64,000 nt of DNA from Paraliomyxa sp041600735 (lineage in GTDB: Bacteria > Myxococcota_A > Polyangia > Nannocystales > Nannocystaceae), in the NCBI GenBank assembly GCA_041600735.1, contig JBFIJN010000002.1, positions 11,178 to 75,177 on the forward strand, in the 5' to 3' direction. Positions 23,268 to 32,677 of this stretch are shown one piece after another. The notes beneath the pieces are model-generated. The model saw nothing but the letters and a program-made list of their open reading frames with translations. It made no database searches and had not been told where the DNA came from. How positions within the stretch are numbered: position 1 is the first letter of the stretch; every line of letters begins with the position of its first letter. The translations under genes and the position numbers were made by a program.

Positions 23268-26246
23268 GTGGCGATCCAGCGCTTGGAGATCGAGGTACGG
23301 CCTGGCTTGGTGGATGCGTTGGGCGAGCAGACGCGCAGGCGCCTGGAAGGCTGGCTGGGCCTGCGGCCCCGCGCGCTGCGGACCCGTCGCGTGCTCCATC
23401 TCGACCTCGGCCTCACGCACGCAGAGGCCGAGCGGGTGCTGGCCGCCCTCTCGGACCCCGTGGCCGAGGTCGGCGCGGTGGGGATGCTGCCGGATGCGCC
23501 GGGGGAGGGCGGGGAGCCGCCGCTGGCGCTGCAGGTGGGACTGCGACCCGGGGTCACCGACAGCGTGGGCGGCAGCGTGGTGAGGGCGGCCGAGGACTGC
23601 CTGGGGCGCGCGCTCGCGGGCCGGGCCCATGCGTCGACCCTCTATCTGTTCGAGGGGTGCACCGCGGCGCAGGTGCAGCAGGCGGCCGACGCCCTGCTGC
23701 ACAACCCGCTGATCGAGCGCGCCCGCATCCTGTCGAGCCCGCGCACGCTGGATCTCGACGTTCCGCGGCCGGGCACCGAGCAGGCCCCCGCGGTCGCCAT
23801 CGTGCCCCTGCGCGAGGCGAGCGACGCCGAGCTCGAGGCGCGCTCGCGAGCCGGGATGCTCGCGCTCACGCTCGCCGAGATGCAGGCGGTGCAGCGCCAC
23901 TTCATCGAGCGGGGTCGCGATCCCACCGACGCAGAGCTCGAGTGTCTGGCGCAGACGTGGAGCGAGCACTGCAAGCACAAGATCTTTGCCGCGCCCATCG
24001 AGCACACCGATGCGGGAGGGCACACCACGCGGATCGAGGAGGGGCTGTTCAAGCGCTTCATCCGCGGCGCGACCGAGGCGGTGGCCGAGCGCCGGCGAGC
24101 CGAAGGGCTCGACCCCGAGGCGGAGCCGTTCTTGGTCTCGGTGTTCCACGACAACGCGGGGGTGGTGCGCTGCACCGACCAGGATCACCTGGTCTACAAG
24201 GTCGAGACCCACAACTCGCCCTCGGCCCTCGACCCCTACGGCGGGGCGATGACCGGCATCGTGGGGGTCAACCGCGATTCCTTTGGCACCGGGCGCGGCG
24301 CCGATCTGCTGGCCAACGTGTGGGGCTACTGCCTGGGCGACCCGCGCTACGCAGGCCGCGTGCCCGCGGGGCTGATGCACCCGCGACGGATCCGCGACGG
24401 CGTGCACCACGGAGTGATCGACGGCGGCAACCAAAGCGGGATCCCCTATGCCCGCGGCTGGGAGCTGTTCGACGAGCGCTACCTCGGCAAGCCACTGGTG
24501 TTCTGCGGGACGGTGGCGGTGATGCCCGTGGCGGCCGCGGGCCGACCCACCCACGAGAAGTATGCGCGCCCCGGCGATCACGTGGTGATGGTCGGCGGTC
24601 GCATCGGCAAGGACGGGATCCACGGAGCCACGTTCTCGAGCGTGCGGCTCGACGAGACCTCGCCCTCCCAGGCGGTGCAGATCGGCGACCCCATCACGCA
24701 GAAGATGATGTTCGACATGCTCGCGCAGGCCCGCGACGAGGGGCTGATGAGCGCGATGACCGACAACGGAGCGGGCGGGCTCTCGAGCAGCGTGGGCGAG
24801 ATGGCCGAGGCGACTGGCGGGGTGTGGATCGATCTCTCGCTCGCGCCGCTCAAGTACCCGGGGCTGGCCCCGTGGGAGATCCTGATCAGCGAGGCGCAGG
24901 AGCGCATGACCGTGGCCGTGCCGCCCGAGCGACTCGAGGCGTTCATGGCGCTGGCGCGGCGCCGCGAAGTGGAGGCGACCGTGCTGGGCGCGTTCACCGA
25001 CGATGGTCGCCTGCACGTGCTGCACGGCGAGACGACGGTGGTGGACCTGCCGCTGTCCTTCCTGCACGAGGGCTGGCCGCGCGCGCGACTGCAGGCGCGC
25101 TACGGCCCGCCGCCTCCGGCTCCGCTCGACGCGGGGGCCCTCGCCGCCGCGCGCAGTCCGGCCGCGCAATCCTCGGCCCTGCTGGCGCTCGTGGGAGCGC
25201 TCGATCTCGCCAGCGGTGAGGCGCGCGCGCGCGGCTACGACCACGAGGTGAAGGGGCTCTCGGTGGTGAAGCCCCACGTGGGGGTGCGGCTCGACGTCCC
25301 GGCCACTGCGACGGTGCTGCGGCTGCGCCACGGTCGCTCGGAGGGCGTGGTGCTGGGCGAGGGCGTGTGCCCGTTCTACGCCGACCTCGATGCGCACGCG
25401 ATGGCCCAGGCCGCGGTCGACGAGGGCGTGCGCCGGGTGCTGGCCGGCGGGTCGCGCTGGGATCGAATGGCCGCGCTCGACAACTTCTGCTGGCCCGATC
25501 CGATCGAGAGCCGCGACACGCCCGACGGCGCGCACAAGCTGTGGCAGCTGGTCGAGTGCTGTCGAGGCCTGCGAGAGGCCTGCGAGGCCTACGGCTTGCC
25601 GCTCATCAGCGGCAAGGACTCGATGAAGAACGACGCGCGGCTCGACGGCGTGAAGATCTCGATCCCGCCCACGCTGCTGGTGAGCGTGATGGGGCAGCTC
25701 CCCGATGTGAGTCGCGCGCTGAGCTTGGTGCCGCGCGCTCCGGGTGATGTGCTGCTGCTGCTCGGGGACACGCGCGAGGAGCTCGGCGGCAGCGAGGCCG
25801 CGCGTCAGCTCGGGCTGCCGCTCACGCAGGTGCCGCGCACCGAGCCCGAGCGCTACGCGGCCCGCTACCGAGCCTTCGTTGCCGCTCGCGACGCGGGGCT
25901 GGTGCGCAGCGCCCACGTCGTGGCGCGCGGGGGGCTGGGGATCGCGCTCGCTCACACGCTGCTGGCGGCGGAGCTCGACGTCGACGTAGAGCTGCCCGCG
26001 GCCGCCCTCGATGCCTGGGCGGCGCTGTGGTCCGAGAGCACCGGCCGCTTGTTGCTCACCGCGCGGCCCGAGGACCTGCCCGCGCTGCGCGAGCACCTGC
26101 ATGCGCACGAGCTCCAGCGGCTTGGTGAGGTGAAGGCGCCGAGCGGACCGGCTCGCCTGCGCGTCCGACATGGCGGCACCACGGTCGTCGATGTAGTCGT
26201 GAACGACGTGCGTGATCGCTTCGAGCGCGGGCTCGGCGACGCCTGA
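23268..26246 (+). CDS. purL: Phosphoribosylformylglycinamidine synthase, PurS-PurL fusion
   Basis: 992 aa. Residues 1 to about 170 contain two PurS-like alpha/beta units (IQRLEIEVRPGLVDALG... and LALQVGLRPGVTDSVGG...), so PurS appears fused to the front of the synthetase. PurL motifs follow: LAQTWSEHCKHK near residue 230, YKVETHNSPSALDPYGGAMTG, GGRIGKDGIHGATFSS, MTDNGAGGLSSS and LISGKDSMKND. It makes formylglycinamidine ribonucleotide from FGAR, ATP and glutamine-derived ammonia in purine synthesis. The glutaminase domain found in large gamma-proteobacterial PurL is absent and is supplied by purQ at 31625. GTG start; no good Shine-Dalgarno, and an upstream start cannot be excluded. Confidence 0.95.
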   Translation: MAIQRLEIEVRPGLVDALGEQTRRRLEGWLGLRPRALRTRRVLHLDLGLTHAEAERVLAALSDPVAEVGAVGMLPDAPGEGGEPPLALQVGLRPGVTDSVGGSVVRAAEDCLGRALAGRAHASTLYLFEGCTAAQVQQAADALLHNPLIERARILSSPRTLDLDVPRPGTEQAPAVAIVPLREASDAELEARSRAGMLALTLAEMQAVQRHFIERGRDPTDAELECLAQTWSEHCKHKIFAAPIEHTDAGGHTTRIEEGLFKRFIRGATEAVAERRRAEGLDPEAEPFLVSVFHDNAGVVRCTDQDHLVYKVETHNSPSALDPYGGAMTGIVGVNRDSFGTGRGADLLANVWGYCLGDPRYAGRVPAGLMHPRRIRDGVHHGVIDGGNQSGIPYARGWELFDERYLGKPLVFCGTVAVMPVAAAGRPTHEKYARPGDHVVMVGGRIGKDGIHGATFSSVRLDETSPSQAVQIGDPITQKMMFDMLAQARDEGLMSAMTDNGAGGLSSSVGEMAEATGGVWIDLSLAPLKYPGLAPWEILISEAQERMTVAVPPERLEAFMALARRREVEATVLGAFTDDGRLHVLHGETTVVDLPLSFLHEGWPRARLQARYGPPPPAPLDAGALAAARSPAAQSSALLALVGALDLASGEARARGYDHEVKGLSVVKPHVGVRLDVPATATVLRLRHGRSEGVVLGEGVCPFYADLDAHAMAQAAVDEGVRRVLAGGSRWDRMAALDNFCWPDPIESRDTPDGAHKLWQLVECCRGLREACEAYGLPLISGKDSMKNDARLDGVKISIPPTLLVSVMGQLPDVSRALSLVPRAPGDVLLLLGDTREELGGSEAARQLGLPLTQVPRTEPERYAARYRAFVAARDAGLVRSAHVVARGGLGIALAHTLLAAELDVDVELPAAALDAWAALWSESTGRLLLTARPEDLPALREHLHAHELQRLGEVKAPSGPARLRVRHGGTTVVDVVVNDVRDRFERGLGDA

Positions 26247-26260
26247 GCCAGTGCGTCTGA

Positions 26261-26266
26261 TAGACT
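26261..26266 (+). promoter_or_regulatory. -10-like TAGACT, leaderless candidate
   Basis: TAGACT ends 9 nt before the proposed TTG start at 26276, which supports that unusual start codon. No Shine-Dalgarno. Confidence 0.4.
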
Positions 26267-26275
26267 CTGCCGACC

Positions 26276-29125
26276 TTGTCGGGGATCACTACTCGCCACG
26301 GTCGTGGCCGCGTGGGGCTCGTCGCCCTGAGCTCGTTGGTGCTGGCGTGCAGCTCGGCGCCACCCTCCGAGCCGAGCGCAGCAACGCCCACCACGCCCGC
26401 CACGACGGCGCAGCCCACCCACGATCGCGGGGCCAGCGGAGGGCGGGCCGACGACGGCTCGAGCTCGACCTATCGCCTGCCGCCGAACGACGTGGTCGCG
26501 ATCGTCGATGCTCCGCCCACGCCGGTCGTGGTCATCGCCCCCGGCGGCGAGCAGCTCGGTCGCTTCACCTACGCCGCGCTGCCCGGGATCGACGAGGTCA
26601 CGCGCCCGTTCGAGCGGCTGGCCGGGATCCGCATCGATGCGCAGCGCCACGCGCGTAGGCGAGCGCGCTGGTACACCGCGATCGAGATCCAGACGGTCGC
26701 CGACGGAGCGGTCCATGCGGTCACGCTGCCCTCGGGGGCGCACATCACCCAGCCCGTGTGGTCGCCCGATGGCAAGCACCTGGCGTTCACGCTCGACGGG
26801 GAGCGAGGCCTGCAGCTGTGGATCGCCGACGCGGCGGGCGGCTCGGCGCGCCGGCTGGGCGCGCTCGAGGTCGACGATGTGCTGGGGTCGGCGTTCACCT
26901 GGATGCCGGGCGGGCAGGCGCTGCTCGTGCGGCAGGTACCCCCCGAGCTGGGCGCCCCGCCGGCCCGCGCCCTCGTGCCGCGCGGCCCAGTGGTCGAAGA
27001 CACCGCGGGCAAGGTCGCGCAGAACCGGACCTACCAAGACTTGCTGCGCAACGCCGACGACGAGGCGCTGTTCGAGCACTTCGCGCAGGCGCGCCTGGCC
27101 CTGGTGGATCTCGAGGGGCAGGCCCAGCCGCTGGGCGACCCGGGGCTCTACGCCGCCGCCACCCCCTCCCCCGATGGCAAGTACGTGCTGGTGGAGCGGC
27201 TGCGGCGGCCGTTCTCGTACATGGTGCCGCACTATCGCTTCGCGCGGGTGATCGAGGTGCTCGATGCCAAGGCGAAGGTCGTGCGGCGCGTCGCCGATCA
27301 AGACGTGGCCGACGAGATTCCGATCGAGGGGGTGCGGACCGGTCCCCGCGAGGTGCACTGGCAGCCTGGGCGCCCGGCCACGCTGGTGTGGACCGAGGCC
27401 CTCGACGGGGGTGATCCGCGCAAGGCGGCCGAGCACCGCGATCGCGTGATGACCCACGCCGCGCCGTTTGCCGACACCCCCGAGGAGCGACTGCGCGTGC
27501 AGCATCGCCTGAGCGAGCTGCTGTGGACCAGCAAGCCCGGCGAGGTCTTGGTCGAGGAGTACGATCGCGATCGTCGCTGGCTGACCACGCGGCTGCACGA
27601 GCTCGACGCGCCGGGCGCGGGCGCGGCCCCGCGCGTGTTGTTCGATCGCAGCAGCCGCGACGCCTATGCCGATCCTGGAGCCCCCGTCACCGAGGTGCAG
27701 CCCGACGGTACCGAGGTGGTCGTGGTGGACGACGGCGACATCTATCTCGCGGGCGACGGGGCCAGCCCCGAGGGCGATCGGCCGTTCCTCGACCGCTACG
27801 AGCTGGCCACCGGCACCAAGGCGCGGCTCATGCAATCCGAGGGCGACGAGCACAGCCAGTTCGAGGGCTTCGTGGGCTCGGGGTACCAGCAGTGGCTCGT
27901 GCGGCGCGAGTCGACCACCGATCCGCCCAACTACTACGTGCAAGAAGGGCAAGAAGGTGGTGGGACCAGTGCCGAGGCCCGTCGCGAGCGGCGGCTCACC
28001 GAGTTTGCCGACCCCCACCCGCAGCTGACCGGAATCCGCAAGCAGATCCTCAGCTACAGCCGTCGCGACGGGGTGCCGCTGTCGGGCACGCTCTATCTGC
28101 CGCCCTCGTACGAAGAGGGGCAGCACCTGCCGCTGGTGATCTGGGCCTATCCGCTGGAGTTCAACGACGGCGACACGGCGGGCCAGGTTCGCGCCGCGCC
28201 GCGCACGTTCACGCGGCTCTCGGGGACCTCGCCGCTCATGTTCCTCACCCAGGGGTACGCCGTGCTCGACGACGCGGCGATGCCGGTGGTGGGCGATCCC
28301 GAGACGATGAATGACACGTTCCTCGATCAGATCGCCTGGTCGGCCCAAGCGGCGATCGACGCCGCGGTGGCGGCCGGGGTCGCCGACCGCGATCGCGTGG
28401 GCGTGATGGGGCACTCCTACGGCGCGTTCATGGCCGCCAACCTGCTGGCCCACACCGATCTGTTCCGCGCCGCCATCGCGCGCTCGGGCGCCTACAACCG
28501 CACGCTCACCCCGTTCGGATTCCAGAGCGAGCGACGCACCATGTGGGAAGCGCCGCAGGTCTATGTGAACGTCTCGCCGCTGTTCGCCGCCGATCGCATC
28601 GACGAGCCGCTGCTCATGATCCACGGCGAGGTCGACGACAACCCGGGCACGTTCCCGCTGCAATCCGAGCGCCTGTTCCACGCGATGCAGGGCACCGGCG
28701 GCACGGCGCGGCTCGTGCTGCTCCCCGGCGAGTCCCACGGCTACGTCTCTCGCGAGTCGGTGCTCCACGTGCTGGCCGAGTCGTTCGAGTGGCTCGACCG
28801 CTACGTGAAGAATGCCGAGCCCGCTCGGTCCGCGCCGACCGCCACGGTCACCAACACCGTCGACCGAGCCAGCTCCGAGTCCGGCAAGGCGCCCAAGCCC
28901 AAGCCCGACGACGCGACCAAGCCCAACGGTGCGGCCAAGCCCGACGACGGGGCCAAGCCCGACGACGGGGCCAAGCCCGACGACGCCCCCAAGCCCGGGG
29001 GAGCCGCCAAGCCCGGCAAGCCCGCGGAAGGCGAGGGGAGCCAGGCCGTCGCGCCCGAGCCGAGCCCCGCCAAGCCGGCCCCGGTCGAGCCCGCGCCGAG
29101 CCCGGCCCCGCCCTCGCTGGGCTGA
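26276..29125 (+). CDS. Prolyl-oligopeptidase-family serine peptidase (S9D-like), lipoprotein
   Basis: 949 aa. Signal with lipobox LVLAC (Cys25), Pro/Ala/Thr linker, then a beta-propeller-like N-domain (VWSPDGKHLAFTLDG, SPDGKYVLVE). An alpha/beta-hydrolase catalytic domain follows with Ser714 in GHSYGAF, Asp787 in HGEVDDNPGT and His821 in GESHGY. GAYNRTLTPFGFQ and the GT after the Asp resemble the glutamyl-endopeptidase (S9D) branch. The last about 90 residues are a Lys/Pro/Asp tail (KPDDGAKPDDG units) not known from the family. A TTG start is proposed because it alone gives a complete signal peptide; the next start, a GTG at 26312, removes the basic N-terminus. Predicted to cleave peptides in the periplasm or at the cell surface. 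Confidence 0.87.
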   Translation: MSGITTRHGRGRVGLVALSSLVLACSSAPPSEPSAATPTTPATTAQPTHDRGASGGRADDGSSSTYRLPPNDVVAIVDAPPTPVVVIAPGGEQLGRFTYAALPGIDEVTRPFERLAGIRIDAQRHARRRARWYTAIEIQTVADGAVHAVTLPSGAHITQPVWSPDGKHLAFTLDGERGLQLWIADAAGGSARRLGALEVDDVLGSAFTWMPGGQALLVRQVPPELGAPPARALVPRGPVVEDTAGKVAQNRTYQDLLRNADDEALFEHFAQARLALVDLEGQAQPLGDPGLYAAATPSPDGKYVLVERLRRPFSYMVPHYRFARVIEVLDAKAKVVRRVADQDVADEIPIEGVRTGPREVHWQPGRPATLVWTEALDGGDPRKAAEHRDRVMTHAAPFADTPEERLRVQHRLSELLWTSKPGEVLVEEYDRDRRWLTTRLHELDAPGAGAAPRVLFDRSSRDAYADPGAPVTEVQPDGTEVVVVDDGDIYLAGDGASPEGDRPFLDRYELATGTKARLMQSEGDEHSQFEGFVGSGYQQWLVRRESTTDPPNYYVQEGQEGGGTSAEARRERRLTEFADPHPQLTGIRKQILSYSRRDGVPLSGTLYLPPSYEEGQHLPLVIWAYPLEFNDGDTAGQVRAAPRTFTRLSGTSPLMFLTQGYAVLDDAAMPVVGDPETMNDTFLDQIAWSAQAAIDAAVAAGVADRDRVGVMGHSYGAFMAANLLAHTDLFRAAIARSGAYNRTLTPFGFQSERRTMWEAPQVYVNVSPLFAADRIDEPLLMIHGEVDDNPGTFPLQSERLFHAMQGTGGTARLVLLPGESHGYVSRESVLHVLAESFEWLDRYVKNAEPARSAPTATVTNTVDRASSESGKAPKPKPDDATKPNGAAKPDDGAKPDDGAKPDDAPKPGGAAKPGKPAEGEGSQAVAPEPSPAKPAPVEPAPSPAPPSLG

Positions 29126-29183
29126 GGCCTCGGTCTCGATTGCCTCAACGAGTCAGCGGACCACCGGGCAACGCCGCCGCGCG

Positions 29184-30659
29184 CTAGAAGCTCACGTCGA
29201 CGTAGAGGTTGAACAGCTGGAGGAACTGCTTGTACTCGCCGTTGGCGTCGGGCTGGCGCGTGGGCGACTGGAACTTGTTGAGGGCGTTCCGCCCCTTGGT
29301 ATCGATCGTGAAGTAGAAGACCTCGGTCGAGGTGAGCGAGAGCGCGAGGTGCTTGATCACCTGCCAGCGCGCACCGACCGACGCGGTCATCTTGTTCATG
29401 TCCATCAGCGCGGGATCGAGGGTCTCGACCGGCACCGCGTTGGAGTCGAAGCCGCCGCCGATGTAGGCCTCGAGCTGGGGAAGGAACCAGTAGCTCACGC
29501 CGGCTCGCACGCCGCCCGCGTTCTTCCAGTAGCGGGGCAGGTGCTGGGTCACGCCCACCACGCCGTCATCGGGTCGATCGGCCCCGAAGTTCTCCGGGTC
29601 GGTGAGCGCGGTGTCGACCCCGTCGAACTTGCAGCTGCGCCCCTCGATGCTCGAGTCGAGCACGCACTGGTTCTCGAACACGGACCAGCGCGTGAAGTCG
29701 GCGAACAGGCGCAGCTCCACCTTCTCGGTGGGGCGATAGCGGCCGCCAAAGCGGATGATCTCGGGCAGGGTCTGCGTGACCTCGACCGGGGTGGTGGAGG
29801 GCTCGGCCAGCGCCAGCGTGTTGTGGAGCGTGCCCTCGAGGGTCATGCCGCCCGTGATGTTGGGCTGGCTCGTATACGAGGCTCCGAGGAACAGCTTGTC
29901 CTTCTTGAGCAGGTTGTACGTGGCTCCGATTGCGAACCCGCCCTGCCAGCCGTTGACGTCGATGTAGCTGCGGCCCTCCTTGAGGTTGCCGTTGGCGTCG
30001 AGCACGTCGTCGGTGCCGTCGGTGTTGCGGGCGCGGATCGTCACGACCTCGCTGCGGATCGCGCTGCCGCTCACGCCGAGGGTGAGGCCGATCTTGCGCA
30101 GGTTGAACGCGACCGCGGTGGTCACGTACATCGAGCGGATCGTGCCGTCGATGCTGTACCAGCGCTGCGTGCCGTCGACCGCTCCGGGGAAGCGGTCGTT
30201 GCCGGTGTACGCCGGGGTCTTGTCCCACACCGCCGACCCACCGAAGGGGAAGTAGAGCGCGACACCGGCGTTCATGAACTTGGTGCCGAAGTCCGAGTTC
30301 ACGCCGAGGAACGGCGCCATGATCCCGTTGAAGAGGGTGGCCTTGCCGTTGTTGGCCCCGGGCGCGGCATCCAGCGTGGCCTGGCTGTTCACCGCCTCGG
30401 GCGGGCGGTCGTAGCTGGCCCAGCGCAGCGCCAGCGTGGCATCCACGAACACGTGGGTACCCTTCGACAGCGCCAAGCCCGCGGGGTTGTAATAGATGGC
30501 GGTCGTGTTGTCGGTGGTGGGATGGCCATGCTCACCGCCGAAGCGGGCCGCGCCAAATCCCGACGCTTCGGCCTGGCTCGACCAGGATCCGATCAGCAGC
30601 GCCGCCCCCAGGCCAAGGCCGGTGCTCCACTTGTTCCCCTTGCTCGTCTTGCGACCCAT
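29184..30659 (-). CDS. FadL/OmpP1-family outer-membrane transporter
   Basis: 491 aa with a cleavable signal (basic GRKTSKGNK, hydrophobic core, cleavage near SQAEA). The mature N-terminus SGFGAARFGGEHGHPTTDN followed by YYNPAGLAL is the FadL hatch signature with the conserved Asn-Pro-Ala. The rest alternates beta strands (GVALYFPFGGSAVW, FAIGATYNLLKKDKLFLGASY, VRAGVSYWF) consistent with a 14-strand barrel and ends in a Phe (YVDVSF), as outer-membrane proteins do. It would take up long-chain fatty acids or other hydrophobic compounds. It is convergent with the peptidase gene (58-bp gap) and divergent from the 30880 lipoprotein gene. Confidence 0.88.
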   Translation of the reverse strand: MGRKTSKGNKWSTGLGLGAALLIGSWSSQAEASGFGAARFGGEHGHPTTDNTTAIYYNPAGLALSKGTHVFVDATLALRWASYDRPPEAVNSQATLDAAPGANNGKATLFNGIMAPFLGVNSDFGTKFMNAGVALYFPFGGSAVWDKTPAYTGNDRFPGAVDGTQRWYSIDGTIRSMYVTTAVAFNLRKIGLTLGVSGSAIRSEVVTIRARNTDGTDDVLDANGNLKEGRSYIDVNGWQGGFAIGATYNLLKKDKLFLGASYTSQPNITGGMTLEGTLHNTLALAEPSTTPVEVTQTLPEIIRFGGRYRPTEKVELRLFADFTRWSVFENQCVLDSSIEGRSCKFDGVDTALTDPENFGADRPDDGVVGVTQHLPRYWKNAGGVRAGVSYWFLPQLEAYIGGGFDSNAVPVETLDPALMDMNKMTASVGARWQVIKHLALSLTSTEVFYFTIDTKGRNALNKFQSPTRQPDANGEYKQFLQLFNLYVDVSF

Positions 30660-30879
30660 CGGCAACGTTCCCACTCTCGGCGTTCGGCTCGGGTGTCTCG
30701 GGCCTCGGCGTCGGGGGTGAGCCCGACGACGAGGTGCTTGTCGACGACCGGTGGGCGGCTCTATGCTTGCCCCGCCGGTCGACGGGTCGCCAGCTTCGCA
30801 GAAAATGAACGGCCCGCCAACTGCACGCCCGTCGGGTGACGACCCCACGGACCTCAGGCCTCATCCTGACCAGGCTCGC

Positions 30880-31611
30880 ATGACCTACCAGACCCAGAAC
30901 CAGTCTTGGCCCCTCGCCGTCCTCCCCCCGCGGGCTGCCGCGCTGGGAGGTCTCGCGCTCCTGGTCGTTGCCGCGGGCTGCCCCAGCCCGGACGCAGAAG
31001 GCAAGTACGACCGGTTCAACGATCAGACCCAGGACCAGCGCGATCTGCCCATGGCGGTCGATCTGCCGCCGTTCGATCCCACCGATACCGACGGCGAGGC
31101 CATCGACGTCGACGGCGTCTATCTGCTGGCGATCGACACCATCATCGCGCCCGGCCTGCCGCTCCAATTCCTGGCCGACGTGGACGGCGAGCTGGATGCC
31201 GAGCTCAACGGCACGGTGATGCTCACGATCCAGCCGCTCTCGCTGGACCCGCAGAGCACCACCGATCCCCGCGAAGAGGTGGGCGACTCGATCGTCGTCG
31301 ATGCCGACGTGGTCGCGGGTGCCTTCACGGTGGTGTTCGGCGAGACCATGGTCACCGGGGCGGCCAACCCCATCACCGGCTCCGACATCGTGGCCGATCT
31401 CTCGCTCGAGAGCTCGATCCGCTCGGCCGATGCCTGGTGCGGCGACGCGGTGGGCGAGGTGCTCTCGCCGATCATGGCCCCGATCGATGGCTCCACCTTC
31501 GCGGCCATCCGCCTGGCGGATCGCAGCGAGCGGCCGCTGATGTTCCCGTGCTCGTGCTCGACCGTGGGCACCGACGGCAGCGCCAATGGCTGCTTCCCGA
31601 ACCCGATGTGA
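30880..31611 (+). CDS. Putative lipoprotein
   Basis: 243 aa. Lipobox VVAAGC (Cys34) after a rather long N-region. The mature part has an Asp-rich segment (FDPTDTDGEAIDVDG) and beta-strand sequence (VYLLAIDTIIAPGLPLQFLADVDGE), then four cysteines near the C-terminus (DAWCGD, FPCSCS, NGCFP). No family recognised. ATG at 30880 used; upstream in-frame codons do not extend the signal sensibly. Only 13 bp separate its stop from purQ, so they are probably co-transcribed although no functional link is obvious. Confidence 0.65.
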   Translation: MTYQTQNQSWPLAVLPPRAAALGGLALLVVAAGCPSPDAEGKYDRFNDQTQDQRDLPMAVDLPPFDPTDTDGEAIDVDGVYLLAIDTIIAPGLPLQFLADVDGELDAELNGTVMLTIQPLSLDPQSTTDPREEVGDSIVVDADVVAGAFTVVFGETMVTGAANPITGSDIVADLSLESSIRSADAWCGDAVGEVLSPIMAPIDGSTFAAIRLADRSERPLMFPCSCSTVGTDGSANGCFPNPM

Positions 31612-31624
31612 GCGTGCGCCCGCG

Positions 31625-32560
31625 ATGACCGAGCATGCGCTCTCGCGCGAGGCCGAGGCGTGGCAGCGCAGCCCGTGGACCGACCCCCTGGGTCCGGTGG
31701 AGGGCGGGCAGGACGTGCGTGGGCTCGTGCTCGCGGGCTACGGGCTCAACTGCGAGGCCGAGACGGCGGCGGGCCTGCGCATGGCCGGCGCGCGCGCCGA
31801 CATCGTGCACGTGGGCGATCTCCTCGACGACGGCGGCCGAGCCCTCGACGACGCCAAGCTGCTGGTGTTCGTGGGCGGGTTCTCGTTCGGTGATCACATC
31901 GCCTCGGGGCGCGTGTTCGCCAATCGCATGCGCTTTCGCCTCGGCGATCGTCTCGCGCGCTTCGTCGACGACGGGGGCCTCGTGCTCGGGATCTGCAACG
32001 GCTTCCAGACGATCGTGAAGCTGGGCCTGCTGCCCGCGCTCGACCGCCGGCCGGGCGAGGGCCTCGCCGCCCAGCAAGCCTCGCTCGTGCACAACGATCG
32101 CCTCGGCTACCGCGACGCTTGGGTCCGCTTGGCCATCGATCCGAGCAGCCCGTGCGTGTTCACCCGCGGCAGCACCGGCGTGCCGCTGCAGGTGCCCAGC
32201 CGCCACGGCGAGGGCAAGCTCGTGTTCGCCGATGCGGCCATGCGGGCCCGCGTGGAGGCCGAGCACCTCGCACCGGTGCGCTATGTCGACGCCGAGGGGC
32301 GCGTGACCGAGGCCTGGCCCGACAACCCCAACGGCTCGGCCGGCGGGATCGCGGGCCTGTGCGACGCGAGCGGCCGCGTGTTCGGGTTGATGCCGCACCC
32401 CGAGGCATACCTCTATCCCGAGTGTCACCCGCGGTGGATCGCGCAAGCCGAGCGGGGCTTGCTGCCGGCGGTGGGCTACGGGCTCGGGATTCTCGTCAAC
32501 GGCGTGCGGGCCGCCCTCGAGTCTCGAGCCGCACGGGCGGCCGCGGCCCCGCAGCCGTAA
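31625..32560 (+). CDS. purQ: Phosphoribosylformylglycinamidine synthase glutaminase subunit PurQ
   Basis: 311 aa, longer than the about 230-aa Bacillus-type PurQ, with an N-terminal extension of about 35 residues. Class I glutamine amidotransferase: nucleophile Cys124 in GICNGFQ, and the HPE triad portion His258/Glu260 in LMPHPEAY. The GYGLNCEAETAAGL start and FVGGFSFGDHI match PurQ and the glutaminase domain of PurL. It hydrolyses glutamine and passes ammonia to PurL (23268), completing the complex in trans. The two halves are separated by about 5.4 kb with three unrelated genes. Confidence 0.93.
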   Translation: MTEHALSREAEAWQRSPWTDPLGPVEGGQDVRGLVLAGYGLNCEAETAAGLRMAGARADIVHVGDLLDDGGRALDDAKLLVFVGGFSFGDHIASGRVFANRMRFRLGDRLARFVDDGGLVLGICNGFQTIVKLGLLPALDRRPGEGLAAQQASLVHNDRLGYRDAWVRLAIDPSSPCVFTRGSTGVPLQVPSRHGEGKLVFADAAMRARVEAEHLAPVRYVDAEGRVTEAWPDNPNGSAGGIAGLCDASGRVFGLMPHPEAYLYPECHPRWIAQAERGLLPAVGYGLGILVNGVRAALESRAARAAAAPQP

Positions 32561-32677
32561 GGCCTCGGATCGCCCGCAAACACGGCTCTGCGCGAGAATC
32601 GGCCCGCGCTCGCCGGGCCTGCCATGCAACCGCCTCCGGGTGCTGGCGCCGATGGCGATCTATGCGATCGTGGGGCC

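Noticed and set aside
23139..26171. 1010-codon open frame on the minus strand opposite purL, longer than purL itself
   Set aside because: Shadow of a very G+C-rich gene: the translation is Arg/His/Ala/Gly-biased with no motifs, while the plus strand encodes all PurL signatures.
25952..28768. 938-codon minus-strand frame opposite the S9 peptidase
   Set aside because: Same antisense artefact; no domain or signal, and it overlaps the end of purL.
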